A stretch of 64,000 nt of DNA from Fasciola hepatica (Eukaryota; Platyhelminthes; Trematoda; Plagiorchiida; Fasciolidae). The stretch covers positions 8,278,501 through 8,342,500 of the forward strand of contig CANUEZ040000020.1 in the NCBI GenBank assembly GCA_948099385.1, read 5' to 3'. The position numbers and the translations under genes were made by a program. Every line of letters starts with the position of its first letter. Within the stretch, counting starts at the first letter, position 1. This document shows positions 1 through 11,305 of the stretch, one piece after another. A model generated the notes under the pieces. The model was not told the DNA's origin. It ran no database searches and saw nothing but the letters and a program-made list of their open reading frames with translations.

Positions 1-1052
1 TCCTCTAAATTCCTCCATGACTCCCTTAAATATTCAATTTTTGGCATCCTAGAATCGTGCCTCAATTATTTTGTCTGCTTCCGCGGTCACTGCTCAAAAG
101 AACCATTATCTAGGTGAGCATTCTTACCGCGTATACAGGAGCCAACGGAAGGATACTGTACATCGGCCTTTTTGGTAATCTTTTAGGAACCTCACGCTAG
201 GCCAATATTCATTAACGCCATTTTTGTTTTTTGGCATTAAGGGTAGTATTTGTTTGCCTTTTTGTGGAAATGTGGCACTGGTTCCCTCCCGTAGGATCGA
301 GGCTCACGAGCTGCAGAAGCTCTTGGTTCTGTGTTTACCCACAGGCGGTGTGATATCTTGGTGGTGTCGACAAAAGTATTGAGACGAAGGAGTGATGGTG
401 CAGAGATCAAGTGGTACGTGAAGGGCACAAAAAGGAGGGAATTTTCAAATACTTTTGACCAAGGAGGTGGGCAGAAGCGAGAAACTCAATATATCCAGCT
501 CTAAACCGTCACCATCAATTCAATCCAATTTGCACATGACACTGTGCGGCTAAAGCCAATCATGTGTCAAGATAGTTGTGTTATCCGCGCGTTTCCATAG
601 CCCCCAAAACCGTGCTCAGGACGGCAGCATGAGCCCACCTATCCAGCAGGGTTTTTGAGCGCCTGCAACGTCGTGATTTTGTTTGACATTTCTAGTTGAA
701 ACGATTTTGTAATGAAAATCTCGTTTGAATAGCGTATGCGGCTCGAAGGGAACGCACCGCCGCCTTGCGTTTAGTTTTTCTCGATTTCTGCTCCTTTCAG
801 TTCAGTTTACTCGGCGGAGATAATGGCCACCCCTAACCCCGCTTCCAGAATCCTCTTGGCTGAACCCACACTAGTTAAGCTTCTACAACTGCGCATTCTA
901 CCCTTCGAATACCCGCTAAAAATTGGAGGGTAAATTAAAACCCCATCAACCTCACCCGCCAGTGACATTAGACATCCTGAGCTTTCAGCGAGTCATTATG
1001 CAACGGGTAGAAATGTTCACTGTTGAAGCACGTCAGGCGGGCCCTGGAGTTT
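1..1052. other. No recognisable feature
   Basis: Both strands carry only short open frames with no family resemblance I can name. The first kilobase looks like decayed intergenic or repeat sequence. Confidence 0.5.
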
Positions 1053-2450
1053 CTAGCTTTCCATCCAAAGATATTCTGTTAGCTCACTGTTAGAAATGAT
1101 CTCCCCCCACTTACGATCTACGGCCCTCTTGAATGCCTTGAAGGCCTCTAGTTCTATTAACTCCTCTGGCAGCCTATTCCAGTAGTTTGCCACCCTTCTG
1201 CTAAAGAAGTTAGACCTAGCTATCAAACTAGATCGAACTCCCATCAGCTTCTTCCCATGAAGTCCAGTTCAAGTATCTGTTGCCGTATGGAATAGGCTTT
1301 CCTATCTGGGCCCGGAAAGGCCTATTGTTACTTAAATATCTCTGTGAGATCCCATCGCAGTCTCTTTCTTTTCATAGAGAAAAGCTTGAAGTCCCGGATT
1401 CTCTGCGCTTACATCTTGCCCCTCTGCCCCCCAACCAGGCGCGCTGCGAGAAGTTGTACATTCTCCAGACGAAAGGTGAGCTTTTCTTAGAACATTGACA
1501 TGTATAAACACAGTTTCCAAATGAGGTCTAATTATAAACGTGTACGCTGGCATGAAAAGATCTGATTTCGAGCAAGACGGCGCTTATCACAGTTTATGGA
1601 GCCTACAGTGTGCCATTTGTGCAGCTGCGGCACACAGATCTGACCACCGACGACCAGAGGTCACCAAATTCCCGAGGCCATTAACTCTGCTTAGTGCGTC
1701 TGTGGTAACGGGGCCTGGGCCGTGTACAACCATCAGGCTTGTTACTGTCTGTGACTATGGATAGTCCTTCCCAGCATTGAGAGGCAAATCCCACCAGTGT
1801 GCTCACTCAGGAACGGCGACTGTGCCCCTGCTCAGATCCTCTCTCACCTGAACCCAAACCGATTTCACATTATCTGCAAAAAAGAAGCCTCTTGACTGTT
1901 GGACAGAAGCTGAATCGTTTGTAAACAGAGGAAACGGTTGTGGGCCTAGTACGGAATCCTGCGGCACTCAGCGTGTGACGTTTTCTTATTTAGAGTTCAT
2001 GTCATCTACTGTAACGTAAAACGTTCTACCGATGAGGAACTCTGCTGGCTGCACCTGAATATGCCCAGTTACTCCAGATAACTTCAACTCGATTGGCAGA
2101 TGCCGATGTTTCACCGGGTCAAATGCTTTTCCGAGGTCATAATTGCACATTTCAACCTGTTTACCATCATCTTTTCTTAGAGTGACTTCGTCTAGGAAGC
2201 TCGAGCGATCGATTAAGTATGACCTTTAATTTAGAAATCCATGTTTTTTCTGGGCAAAGAGGAGAATCCTCTGGTAGGTGCTAGCGGACTCTCGCCCAGA
2301 TGATTTTTTCTAGTACTTTGAGCAGGATGCTTGTTACGCTTACCGGTTTATGGTTAGCCGTAGCCGACTCGGGTCTACTTTTATATACTACCAGGAAGGT
2401 CGCGGCTATTTATCCCGAGGCAGCTTGATCCAGTCCAAAGCGGGCCTGTA
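1053..2450 (-). pseudogene. LINE reverse transcriptase relic (CR1-like)
   Basis: A minus-strand LINE ORF2 3' half. The end at 1053-1244 reads through the typical C-terminal block of CR1-group LINEs, with FFSRRVANYWNRLPEEL followed by an FK..V segment. Around 1860-2000 a degraded RT core is visible: a QDSVLGP block, then a TND block, then FFFADN where the active site FADD would be, so the second Asp is lost. Further upstream (about 2100-2350) pieces equivalent to the RT lead-in (SVTSILLKVLEKII) appear in shifting frames. Several stops and frame changes make it non-functional. The domain order fixes the strand. The superfamily is inferred from motifs only, and the 5' limit is approximate. Confidence 0.72.
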
Positions 2451-2734
2451 CAGAACTTGATAGCGGGATGCCTGAATGTCCAGTTTCTTGGAAATGTGAT
2501 CCCCTTTGATCTACCGGTGACTCGACAGTTTGTGGCGACTAGTCCTCTTCAGTCCTTGACTATAATCAGGGATGTTCATGTCACATTCCCATTCCTCAAT
2601 CTCTTCAATAACTTTTCGACCACAGCCTCTAATCACATCTCTCACAAGTAACCTCCTAGTTCATAAGAAAAATAGTGCTGTAAGGTAGCGAGTCAGTTGT
2701 CTTACAAAATCGGTGGCACAGGTACCTAGCCACG

Positions 2735-3030
2735 CTACTCCAAACACAGCCATCCACAACTTGTCTAGACTCCTTTTGAGCTCAGCCACCGCGCTTGCCA
2801 TTATCTCATCCCCTTGCAGCTTATTTCAACCATTAGCGACACCAACTGCAAAAGACTGATTTCTGATTTGAGTCAAATTCCTCTCTTTCTTAATTGTCAA
2901 AGCTTGCCTCCCCAGGCAGCCTTTCCCACGCAGCCCAAACAAGGCCCCCGTGTGACCTCGTATCTCTATGCACTTTTTTAGTACTTTGAAAGCCCATATC
3001 AGTCCACCTCTTCTTCTTTCTTCCAAAGAA
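2735..3030 (-). pseudogene. LINE ORF2 C-terminal fragment
   Basis: A second minus-strand LINE C-terminus lies just upstream of the first. It shows an EERRRGGLIWAFKVLKK block (the RRxRGDLI..K segment of CR1-like LINEs). After about 45 residues comes an SFAVGVANG*NKL segment, which corresponds to the conserved WN.LP block with its Trp codon turned into a stop, and then an LKRSLDKLW end. RT and endonuclease are absent. Two C-termini in the same orientation within 2 kb mean two separate insertions or one internally duplicated relic. Confidence 0.6.
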
Positions 3031-3937
3031 AAAAAGCTGGTTGCTCCTAATTCTGTTCATAGCTTAAATGTTTGTGTTTTACGAACCATCGCGTGAACCA
3101 CCGTTTTAGCCGCTCTAAGGCCTTCATGTCCGTCACCAAATATGGCCTCTAAGCTTGGGCACAGTTTTCTGGATGAGATCTTGGTGAAAGCTCACAATGC
3201 ATAATGTCTCTCGCAGTTGGTGTGCAAAAAGATATCCCGTTTCCCCAAACATTTTTACCGGGGTCTCGAACAAATACAGTCGGCGATGGCGGGTGCTTAA
3301 CCAGTTGCATACCATCGAAGGAATTCTGGACGCTCGATTGGCCGTGGCCATTACCTTTCCTGTGCAAACTAAACTGAACTGAACGGCAACAAGGCCCCTG
3401 GTTTCCCCGAGCTGTCCACCCTCCCTAGCTGGTGCAGGGCTCTACAAACCTCCCTCGGTCAACTTCTGACACTGGAGACCGGGCTTAGAGTCACGGCTTA
3501 CAATCAGACCTGGATTCCGGGTTACTGTGGTCTGAAGTAGTGCCTCCCGACGGTCCGGTGGTCCCGTATACCGGGTGTGCCGTAGAATTTCCTCTCCGAT
3601 GAGATGTTGCCTTTTTCTCAGATGGAGGGAAAATCCCATGACACAAACCACCGGTGCACCTGCTCTAAATCACGCTTAACAGCCACATCACCTGACGCTC
3701 GTACCATCCTGATGTGGCCCGCGATCAAGAGTCAGGGGTGTTTAACCCCTTTGCTGGGCCATTATTGTACATCTAAAGGATAGGGTCCCCTGACGGGCCT
3801 TTGGTGAAGGCCACTATGAAGTCTACCGTAGTCTTGGAGTAGTTAACCTGCGCCAGGTTGAGGCTTAAGTTTTCCCGGATCATGTGAATAAGTCATTATC
3901 TGAATATCACCGCTGAGCTGAGAGATAGCTCACTGCG
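3031..3937. other. Unassigned, upstream of BEL-1
   Basis: Short frames on both strands show no motif I can assign. A divergent upstream part of the neighbouring minus-strand LINE may be hidden at 3130-3370, but I cannot support it. Confidence 0.4.
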
Positions 3938-4308
3938 CGTAACAACCGGTTGCGGAAAATCCTCCAAAAACACCACAATTTCGTGTTTTCTTGATATCGC
4001 TCGCTAAAGTACACTACCTGAGTGTTTTTCATGCGCCTAATTTTTTGTGAACCACACTTTGCTCGTTCGTTCCCAACGCGCTACCCTGTCATATCCTATC
4101 TTGGACCTGCCTGACGCACGGGCTCCTTCTTCTCAATCGGCAATTTGGTTTACTTTTTGTGAGTCCCTGTGACCGCATAATTGAGGTTATGTTTTGTTTC
4201 ATTGTTCTTTTGATAACCTTTTATCGTAGATCATCGTTGATAATCACGTTTCGATTCCGGGATTCATTCGGAATTTGGCTACGAATTGCTCAGAGGCGCC
4301 TGACAACA
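3938..4308 (+). repeat. 5' LTR of BEL-1
   Basis: About 371 bp aligning along its length with the 376-bp LTRs of BEL-2. The shared start is cgtaacaaccgg against cgtaacgaccgg. The shared middle block is around the gcgctaccctgtcatatcc segment (about 4077-4096), and the shared end is gaatttggctacg followed by attgctca. Ends were chosen by alignment to BEL-2. No 3' partner LTR was seen. Confidence 0.75.
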
Positions 4309-4554
4309 CTCAATTGATTGAGTTGGAGCCAGAGAATACGCAACATGTCCAGAAAAGGATAGAAACGATTTGAATCTGGACAGGAAGTAGTACTGCAAGT
4401 CGGAGGATAATGTTAGGGTCATTTTGATTCTACAGGTATTGGTAGATCACCTAGTCTTGTCAGAGTATTACTGAGGGTATTATGGGTCGCAAGAATTTTG
4501 ATTTATGCAGGCCGAGGACATTAGATCTCGAACAGCCATTGTTATCAGCTAGGC

Positions 4555-5463
4555 GGCAGACCCAGGAGGCAGAGAAATGGTGTAGACGGAGCAAGCGTGA
4601 GCATTAGGTTATCAACAGCGATCTATCCGACAGATCAGGGCAAACAAAAATACGAAACTCTACGCCGACCGTCGAACATAAGACACCAACACAATCGACG
4701 ATCGATTTTCCAAGGGTAGAGTTGATGATTTTCGACGAACGATTTGAGCACTACTGCAAGTTTATCAGGCAACTTGAAACCTTTGTCGAATATAAAATAA
4801 CCAACCCCGGACAAAGGCGACTCTATTCGATGCATTACTGTCGGGACCGATCCCGCGAGGCCATCGGTGGGTGTACCATGCTCGGCCCGAAAAAACAACG
4901 CACGGAAAGAAAAGACTTTGATGGACTTGTACGGCCAGCCATTGAAGGTTGCTCGCAATCTAAAAGAAGGCTTGAAGACTGAGGCCAAAAGAACAAAGGG
5001 TGACGTCTACGCGATGGCCGACCTAGCACTCAAAAAAGAAAAACTATTCGATAGCCGCATATAACTTAGGGTACAGAGCTGATCTCAATGCAATGCATAC
5101 ACTGGAGGGTATACCCCGCTGCCTCCCTTCAGAGCTACAAAGCCGGTGGGCGGAGGAAGTGGACCACATAAACAGGAGCAACCTTAGTGCCGACTCCGAG
5201 GATCTGACCGAATACTTAGACAGGCAAACCAGGAAGCCGACAGTAGATTCGATTGACCCGCCCGTGATGGCAACCAGGCAAATAGATCTAGCATCGGCGA
5301 AGCTCAAAACGCTGCACGGGAGCACTCGAAGCATCAGCCTTGGACACAGTAGTGCTCCATTACAAGGGAAGCTATAGGTCATCTAACATGCAGGTCCTGC
5401 GACTCCAACCACGGGTTACTAGAATGTCTGTAGTTCGTGAAAGCCAGAATAGACGAGCGTTGA
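4555..5463 (+). pseudogene. gag: BEL-1 gag relic
   Basis: Collinear with BEL-2 gag. The capsid-like core contains a segment reading FERHYCKFIRQLETFVEYKI, the anchor of BEL/Pao Gag, where a strand-exchange domain and an Ala/Ile-rich RNA-packing core are usual. The start codon seen in BEL-2 is not conserved here. Frames change near 4870, 5040 and 5300. The region ends at an in-frame TGA at 5461-5463, which coincides with the TGA that ends gag in BEL-2 (12203-12205). Zinc-knuckle-like residues continue on the far side. The protein would normally form the particle shell around element RNA. Confidence 0.75.
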
Positions 5464-7690
5464 AGAATAGCGAGGACGACAGGAGCTTGTTTTATCTGAT
5501 CAATCACCACGCATTGGGTGGCAGCTTGCTGAACATTAATCAGAAGTGGTCACGCAGGTTGTCCGGGCAGACACCACCGACTGCTACACCAGGTGAAAGA
5601 AGCTACGCCAGAAGCGAACACCAGGCTCAGTGTGATTTGTTCGACGTCACCGTCTGCCAGTAAACCAATACGTTTGGGAGTAGTTGACGTGGGAGTGGTG
5701 ACCCCAACTGGGTGGTCAAATCGTTGGCTTTCGTCGACAGTCTATCAGACACCACCCTGTTGCAGCAGCAGTTTGCCTATAAACGCCGGCTCGTCAAAAG
5801 CACGACGTCCCTAGCGGTGAGCAGGGTGGGAGGGACGCAAATAATAACGGCAGGCCGGTTTAGGTTGCAACTCATCCCCCTAGATACCAGCGAGCCCAGC
5901 ATATCGACAGAGGCTTCCACATTGGCCGACTTCTCCACGCTAGTACCAAGGTCAGTGAGTGCAATTTCAACTAGGTGGCTCCGCTTTCAAGATGTAAACT
6001 TCGTGGGCTGACATGATGACGAAGTAGATCTTCTTGTCGGCTGCGACATGCTAGAGGCCCATTGGGTACCGAGCCGGAGAATGGGCGACCGCCAGGCACC
6101 CGTTGAGGCTCGCACGACGCTGGAATTGATACCATATGGCTCAGCCGGAGGACTTGCTTCCGTAAATTGCGTATCAGCCGAAAAGGAACACATAGAGTGC
6201 AAGTTGCAAAGCTTAGACAAGATGGAGTTTCTTGATATCGGAGACGAAAGACTATCATTGTCTCAAGAGGACCACTTCGCACTGCAGACAGTGCGGCAAG
6301 GAACCAGAGGATCCGAAAACCAGTTCGAGATTCCCTTCCAGCGGCGCACACCAGCCGACCCTTTGGTTTATAGCAGAATTTATGTTCCTCAAAGACTACT
6401 GCTCTCGAAAGAAGACTTTGGTCGAGATCAGGAACAATGAAAACTGTACGCAGAAGTCACTGAGTAAAACCAAGCGCTTGGCTACATTGAAAAGGTGCCT
6501 GCATCCATCGCCGACTGGAAGAGGATATGGTTCCTGCCTCACCATATGGTTCTTCACCACGAGAAACCCGAAAGGCAATGAGTTGTCTTTTATTGTGCAG
6601 CCAAGCTTCAATGCAAGTTGGTAAACTATCGTGAGCTACAGAGGCCCGTCTGGACCATGCAGTTGATAGAAGACATGCCGTTTCGGAGAAGGTAGAGTGG
6701 CCCTACTAGCCGACATCAGAGGACAGTTATTTCCAGGTGAAAATACCAATAGAAAAACGAGATACACGGCCATTCCTATGTTGGGACGAGAACGACCCGA
6801 ACAAATCGGTGATAAATTATAGAATGACCGTCCACCCCTTGGGAGCAATATAATTACCGTTTTGTGCAAACCGCGGCCTTCGAGGAACTGCGAGCAAACA
6901 TGGAGCTCCGATCAAACTTTTGGAAGTAGACAGCGTCAGCAGAAACTTCTACGTCGACGACTACCTCAGGCCTTCCGAGGCTATCGACTCGGCCTTGGAG
7001 TATTCATGAGCCTCACAAGATTGCTAGGGAAGGGCGGCTTCCGGCTCGCGGAATGGATGTCTAACGCGTCGGGAGTGCTGAAAGTCATTCCGTACCGAGA
7101 GAGGACCGAAAGGGTTCGAGATGTTGACGGTTCCCCACTCCCCTTTAGTGCACGCCAGGAGTGCAGTGGAATGGCGAAGAGGACGGCCTCTTTTTGGAGC
7201 CAAAAGTTCCCTACCAACCAGTAAATCGCCGTGATATACCCTCAGCTGTCTCTAGATTGTTTGATCCGCTGGGTTTTGCCTCTCCCTGGTTGTTACCCGA
7301 AGAGGCCCCTGCCGCAGCGGCTCTGTCGTAAGGAAGTCTATTGGGGCCAGCCACTAGAGCAAGAAGATCGGCTGAACTGGGAAGAACTTCCGATCCCCTC
7401 ATAGAAACTAGGAGACGAACGTACTACACGACGCTTGCCTTATGGTCGTATAGCACAGACGGGAGGGCTACACGTCTTTTCTGACGCTTCCGAAGTCGGG
7501 TACGGGGCCACTGTGTATGGACAGCCGTGCGTGGGAGATGGACAAGACGCTACGAGGATCCTGTCCACCGAGGCTCGCGACGACCCATTTAGGCCATTGG
7601 AGGTCACGCGCGGGACACTAAGAAGTTACGCATTTGATGGTCAAACTGACAACTGCGCTACACCGCGTCGGATTGCGTGCTGTTACCGGT
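5464..7690 (+). pseudogene. pol: BEL-1 pol relic (protease, RT, RNase H)
   Basis: After the TGA come a knuckle (ACFI..., with Cys codons mutated to stops at about 5500 and 5530) and a GRHH.LLH block near 5570. A protease active-site relic follows at 5736-5759, reading DSLSDTTL where the family has DSG. RT pieces follow: FLPHHMVL near 6530, then FYVDD at about 6948-6962 with both catalytic Asp kept. A VSRLFDPLGFASPWLL segment lies near 7245-7300, and RNase H reads VFSDASEVGYG near 7475-7510. The sequence ends abruptly there. Numerous frameshifts are present. It is notable that this older copy keeps RT and RNase H acidic residues that BEL-2 has lost. Confidence 0.78.
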
Positions 7691-7917
7691 TTGGTTTCCA
7701 CCACGTTATCTAGGGTGACATTAGGAGTAATAGCTCCCAGCAATATCCTCACCACTCAAAATAACTCGGGTTTTTTTCTGAACAGTAAACTCATAGGCAA
7801 CCAGCTATTCTACAAAACGTTGATAGAATAGCTTCCCAAATGCCAGGGTAGGATAGTTGAGTGTTCCCCATTATCAACACGCCTATCTCCAATCCTATAA
7901 AAATACTTTTCCAAAGA

Positions 7918-8742
7918 ATGTCTAAAGCAACTTCTGTCCGCCTTAACCACCGAGTGACAATCCGTCTTCAGCGCGCGAGCTCTAAACGCCCCCGACTCCC
8001 CACAACTTTGGTACCTTGCTCGATACATCTAGTTGATATCCACAGTGATGCTGGCTTTAAATTTAGGGCATTAGAACGAAACCTAGAATCCTTGGAAGGA
8101 CAATTACGTAACATGCATAATGCTCTGAACGCGTTGTCACCGCTAGCGTGTATCTTGGATCCTTCAAAATACCCGAACACCCAAAGTTTATTAACGGCCA
8201 GTCGCTTTCTGGACTCAGTTGCTCCCGAAGTCCACCAAAGAATTAAAAGATCCAAGAATGCCGTGGTCTTTAATATTCCGGACCGTCTTCCGCTTTCATC
8301 GATTAAACAATCGTTGCTTCTAGCCTGCGGTATGTCACACCACGAGTGTGGCTGCGTACGACTAAGAAAAAAGTCACAGCGGTACATGTGTCCACTTCTG
8401 TTTCAGTTCCGTGAGGAAAACATTGCCACGGAATTCATCAGAAAGAGGGAGGCTATCGCCAAAGCCACCCCATTCAAAAGCATAAAAATTGTCGTCGACA
8501 AGACCCCATTGCAGAGGGACGTCCTGAAGTCGGTAATCGGCAATCTCTGCTCGTCACAATCTCGTGATCCAGGGCCGCCCAACCCCCCCAGCAACCCTCC
8601 ACGGTTGACACATTCACACACGCGCCATCGACCAGTGCACCACCAGTGGATGCAGACCTCGATATGTCCCGCTCGTCGCCAAATTCTCAGCTTCCATCCA
8701 AAAGGCTCCACATTGCAAACCAACCTACACCATTACCTATAG
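7918..8742 (+). pseudogene. LINE-A ORF1 protein (RNA-binding type)
   Basis: An open frame of 274 codons from the first ATG, with the frame also open upstream to 7861. A heptad-like stretch near residues 40-75 (FRALERNLESLEGQLRNMHN) looks like a short coiled coil. The middle holds a compact domain with the pattern AVVFNIPDRLPL, then a Cys-rich CGCVRLRKKSQRYMCPLL strand, then a KIVVDKTPLQR block. This matches the RRM-like ORF1 proteins of CR1-group LINEs, which bind element RNA and act as chaperones. The C-terminus becomes Pro-rich and runs to a TAG at 8740. It is the longest intact LINE frame in the window. Whether the TAG is the native end or a decay lesion is unclear. Confidence 0.65.
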
Positions 8743-10170
8743 GAAGTACAGAAAGACGAACGATACAATCATCTCTCAAATACAGCTATCGCTCAGCTAT
8801 TGGCTTGTCTTCTAGGCATGCCGAGGAAGTGACTGCTTCCAACTCACCACCCTGTACCAACGAATCAACAACAACATCGTCCCCAACGAAATCGAGCACA
8901 GCCTCTTCACCAGTCCCTGTTGTTTCCCGTGGCCTAGATCATCCAAGCCTCGGCATCACCACGCCCCAATTTGCCTCATAAACCAGCCTGGGGCCTTTCT
9001 TGTAAGCGCCAAACAAATTTTGACCCAACCATTTTCATCACCGGCAAACCCACCGAAACTCCTCGGTCCTTCCATCAGTATTCCACCAGTGCACCTAAGT
9101 AAACATCTAAAGACCCATGTAGCCAACCCCAAAGTGGTGAGACCAGCTACTCGTATGTCACCTTCTTCCTGTCTACCGATGCACCACCATATTGCAAATT
9201 TGTCCCTGTTCATACCACCACCACCTTTTTCACCACAATTCGAACCTTCTCATTTTCCAGTACACCACTCACAGTGTTCGTTGTACTCGCTCAATGTCTC
9301 ACCTGGTCGGATTCAGTTACCAGACTTTCTTTTCAGCCTCTCGCCCCACTACAGCCCCTACCTGTACCCCGGCAACTTACCTACCTCAATCCAACCGCGG
9401 CAGTATACCATCAACCACCATTTCGAATCGGGCTCCCACTTTACCTAAACAACCGGTGGTACATCCCACGGCTGTTCAGTACCGAAGCAAAGTACCAATC
9501 TTTTTTATTACATACCCTGGGCGAAACATGGCCCCATACCACAGCTCGATCCCGGAATATTCGTCCTCACCTGTTCCCCAACGGTGGTATGACCATCAGC
9601 CGACCAACTCGTATTTCATCCACAAACCTAGGCCCCGCCTCCATAATTGCGGACGATACTTCTAACTTTCATCCACCCCATACTGGTTCTTCGCTTTAGA
9701 CTCCCCCACTCATCCTTAACGAAGCTCCCCTTGCATTCTTGGTTGATCCTGCGGCGGCCGGCCACTCCATTGGCTCCCAGTCGAACTCAGAAATCACAAA
9801 ATTCGATCGTACAACCCGTCCTACCAGCACTCCCCCAACCCTTACTGGTCATTCTGATACTGACCAGAGGTCCCTCCATTGGTCCTCGACTCACCCGCCA
9901 CCGCACCCAATGCTGCTCCCAATCAGTCTTCCAGGGTGTCTCACCCAACTTGCATCCTGCGGCAGTCATCCTCCTGATGTCTCCATAAACGTGACACCCT
10001 TCAATCAGGCTTCCTATATAGGCGACCACACCGTACCCTACAAACCTCTACCATGTGACCCACCCGATAATTCCACCAGCCCAGTTACTACTCCCCCTGG
10101 TGACACCCTCCTGGCTGACAACCCGGCTGCCGGAAGCTTACTCGGCCCCAATAATCTTCCGCTTCCCTCA
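8743..10170 (+). other. Pro/Ser/Thr-rich linker of LINE-A
   Basis: About 1.4 kb, C-rich on the plus strand, in which all three forward frames are repeatedly open and encode Pro-, Ser-, Thr- and His-rich sequence (for example frames at 9020-9448 and 9274-9699). It lies between the ORF1 domain and the endonuclease. It is best read as the disordered tail of ORF1 or the N-terminal extension of ORF2, broken by frameshifts. No domain is visible. Confidence 0.5.
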
Positions 10171-10667
10171 AGTGGAGCTCTAGCGCCTTGTAATCTCAAA
10201 GATACAGGCAGAGTTTCCCTCTTATTGTTGAATTCCCGTTCGCTGTTGAAAAAATTAACCACTTGAGGAAACATGTACTTGCTTCTAGCTTTGACATTGT
10301 TCTGGTTACAAAAACATGGTTGGCCGATCACATTCTAACTGACGATGTCTCGTTGGTAGGCTATAACGCCTTTCGAGTAAGCAGAGTGAACCGCCGAGGC
10401 AGTGGTTGTCTTGCATAAACTAAACAAATTTACTGCCACCATCCTCCACCACCCAGTGCTTGACTGTATTCCCGACTCTCTTTGGTTCTCCGTCTTACTT
10501 CCTGGAAACGTGTTGCTTATTGGGTGCGTCTACCGAGCACCTACCTCTAGCTACTCTAATTTCTCGCATATCATTAGGGCTTTCGAGTACATTTCTACGC
10601 TATCCTTAGGCCCGAAGACCATAGCAGGAGACTTTAACACTCCGGTAATTTGTTGGAATGCGATGAC
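10171..10667 (+). pseudogene. LINE-A endonuclease domain, N-terminal part
   Basis: The APE-type endonuclease that nicks the target for LINE integration. It begins with the VSLLLLNSRSLLKK block (the L..N.RSL..K start of CR1 endonucleases), followed after a frameshift at about 10266 by a VTKTWLAD block (the TETWL catalytic-Glu segment, here with Lys for Glu). From 10402 the frame carries GCVYRAPTSS and GDFNTPVICWN, the Asp/Asn catalytic loop. The 5' LTR of BEL-2 interrupts it immediately after this loop, and the remaining part resumes at 20240. Confidence 0.78.
10663..10667. repeat. Left target-site duplication of BEL-2
   Basis: atgac next to the 5' LTR, matching atggc at 20240-20244 with one mismatch. 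Five base pairs fits BEL/Pao integrases. Confidence 0.6.
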
Positions 10668-11043
10668 CGTAACGACCGGTCGAGGAATATCCCCCTAAAA
10701 CCTTTGCGATTCAGTGTTTTTCTTAACATCACTCACTTATTTACACTATTGACGTGTCCTTACGAACTGTTTGTTTTTATGGACCAATTGTTGTTTGTTC
10801 ACGCCCAGAGCGCTACCTTGTCATATCCTTGTTCTAGACCTGCGTGACACACGTGCCCCTTTCTCGCACACCGCAATTCAGTTTCTCGTTTGTTCCGTCC
10901 TTTTGATCTCAATATTGAGGTTGTATCTTTTTGGTGTCATTGTTCATTCAATAACCTAGTATCGTAGAATATCACGGATAGTCGCTATTTGATTTCGGGA
11001 TCCGTGGCGAATTTGGCTACGCATTGCTCAAATGTGTGTTACA
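10668..11043 (+). repeat. 5' LTR of BEL-2
   Basis: 376 bp, matching 19864-20239 without indels. The 3' LTR has canonical tg...ca ends, whereas this copy starts with cg. The six differences are at the first base, at gctacc/gctgcc, and four within the last 15 bp. Confidence 0.85.
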
Positions 11044-11305
11044 ATACTCCAAAGATCAATTTGAAACAAGGAAAAACACGCCAAATGCCAAGAAAAGGAT
11101 AGAAAACATTGGAATCTGGACAGGAAGTAAAAAGGTAATTCACTGGGGAGTTTCTGGGTACATTTGATTCTTTAGTTAACGTTAGATCGCTTAGTCCTGT
11201 CAGTGCTAGTTCATGCTTTAGTGGGGGAAATATGGGTTGTAAGGATTTTGATCTAAATAGGCTGAGTATACTAGACCTAGAACAGCAGTAGTTATCGGCC
11301 AGACA
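11044..11305 (+). other. BEL-2 5' untranslated leader
   Basis: The sequence between LTR and gag ATG. The stretch around 11090-11130 (aatctggacaggaagta) is shared with BEL-1 near 4370. I see no convincing tRNA primer-binding site directly after the LTR. Confidence 0.55.

Larger units (their letters stand above)
3938..7690 (+). mobile_element. BEL-1, degraded BEL/Pao LTR retrotransposon
   Basis: An old BEL/Pao element with a 5' LTR, a gag region with zinc knuckles, protease, RT and RNase H pieces in canonical order. It is collinear with BEL-2 at 10668-20239, to which it is related at roughly three quarters identity by eye. It breaks off inside RNase H near 7690, where the 5' region of LINE-A begins. 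No integrase or 3' LTR follows. Many frameshifts and stops make it inactive. The truncation could be due to LINE-A insertion with loss of the rest, or to an independent deletion. Confidence 0.8.
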
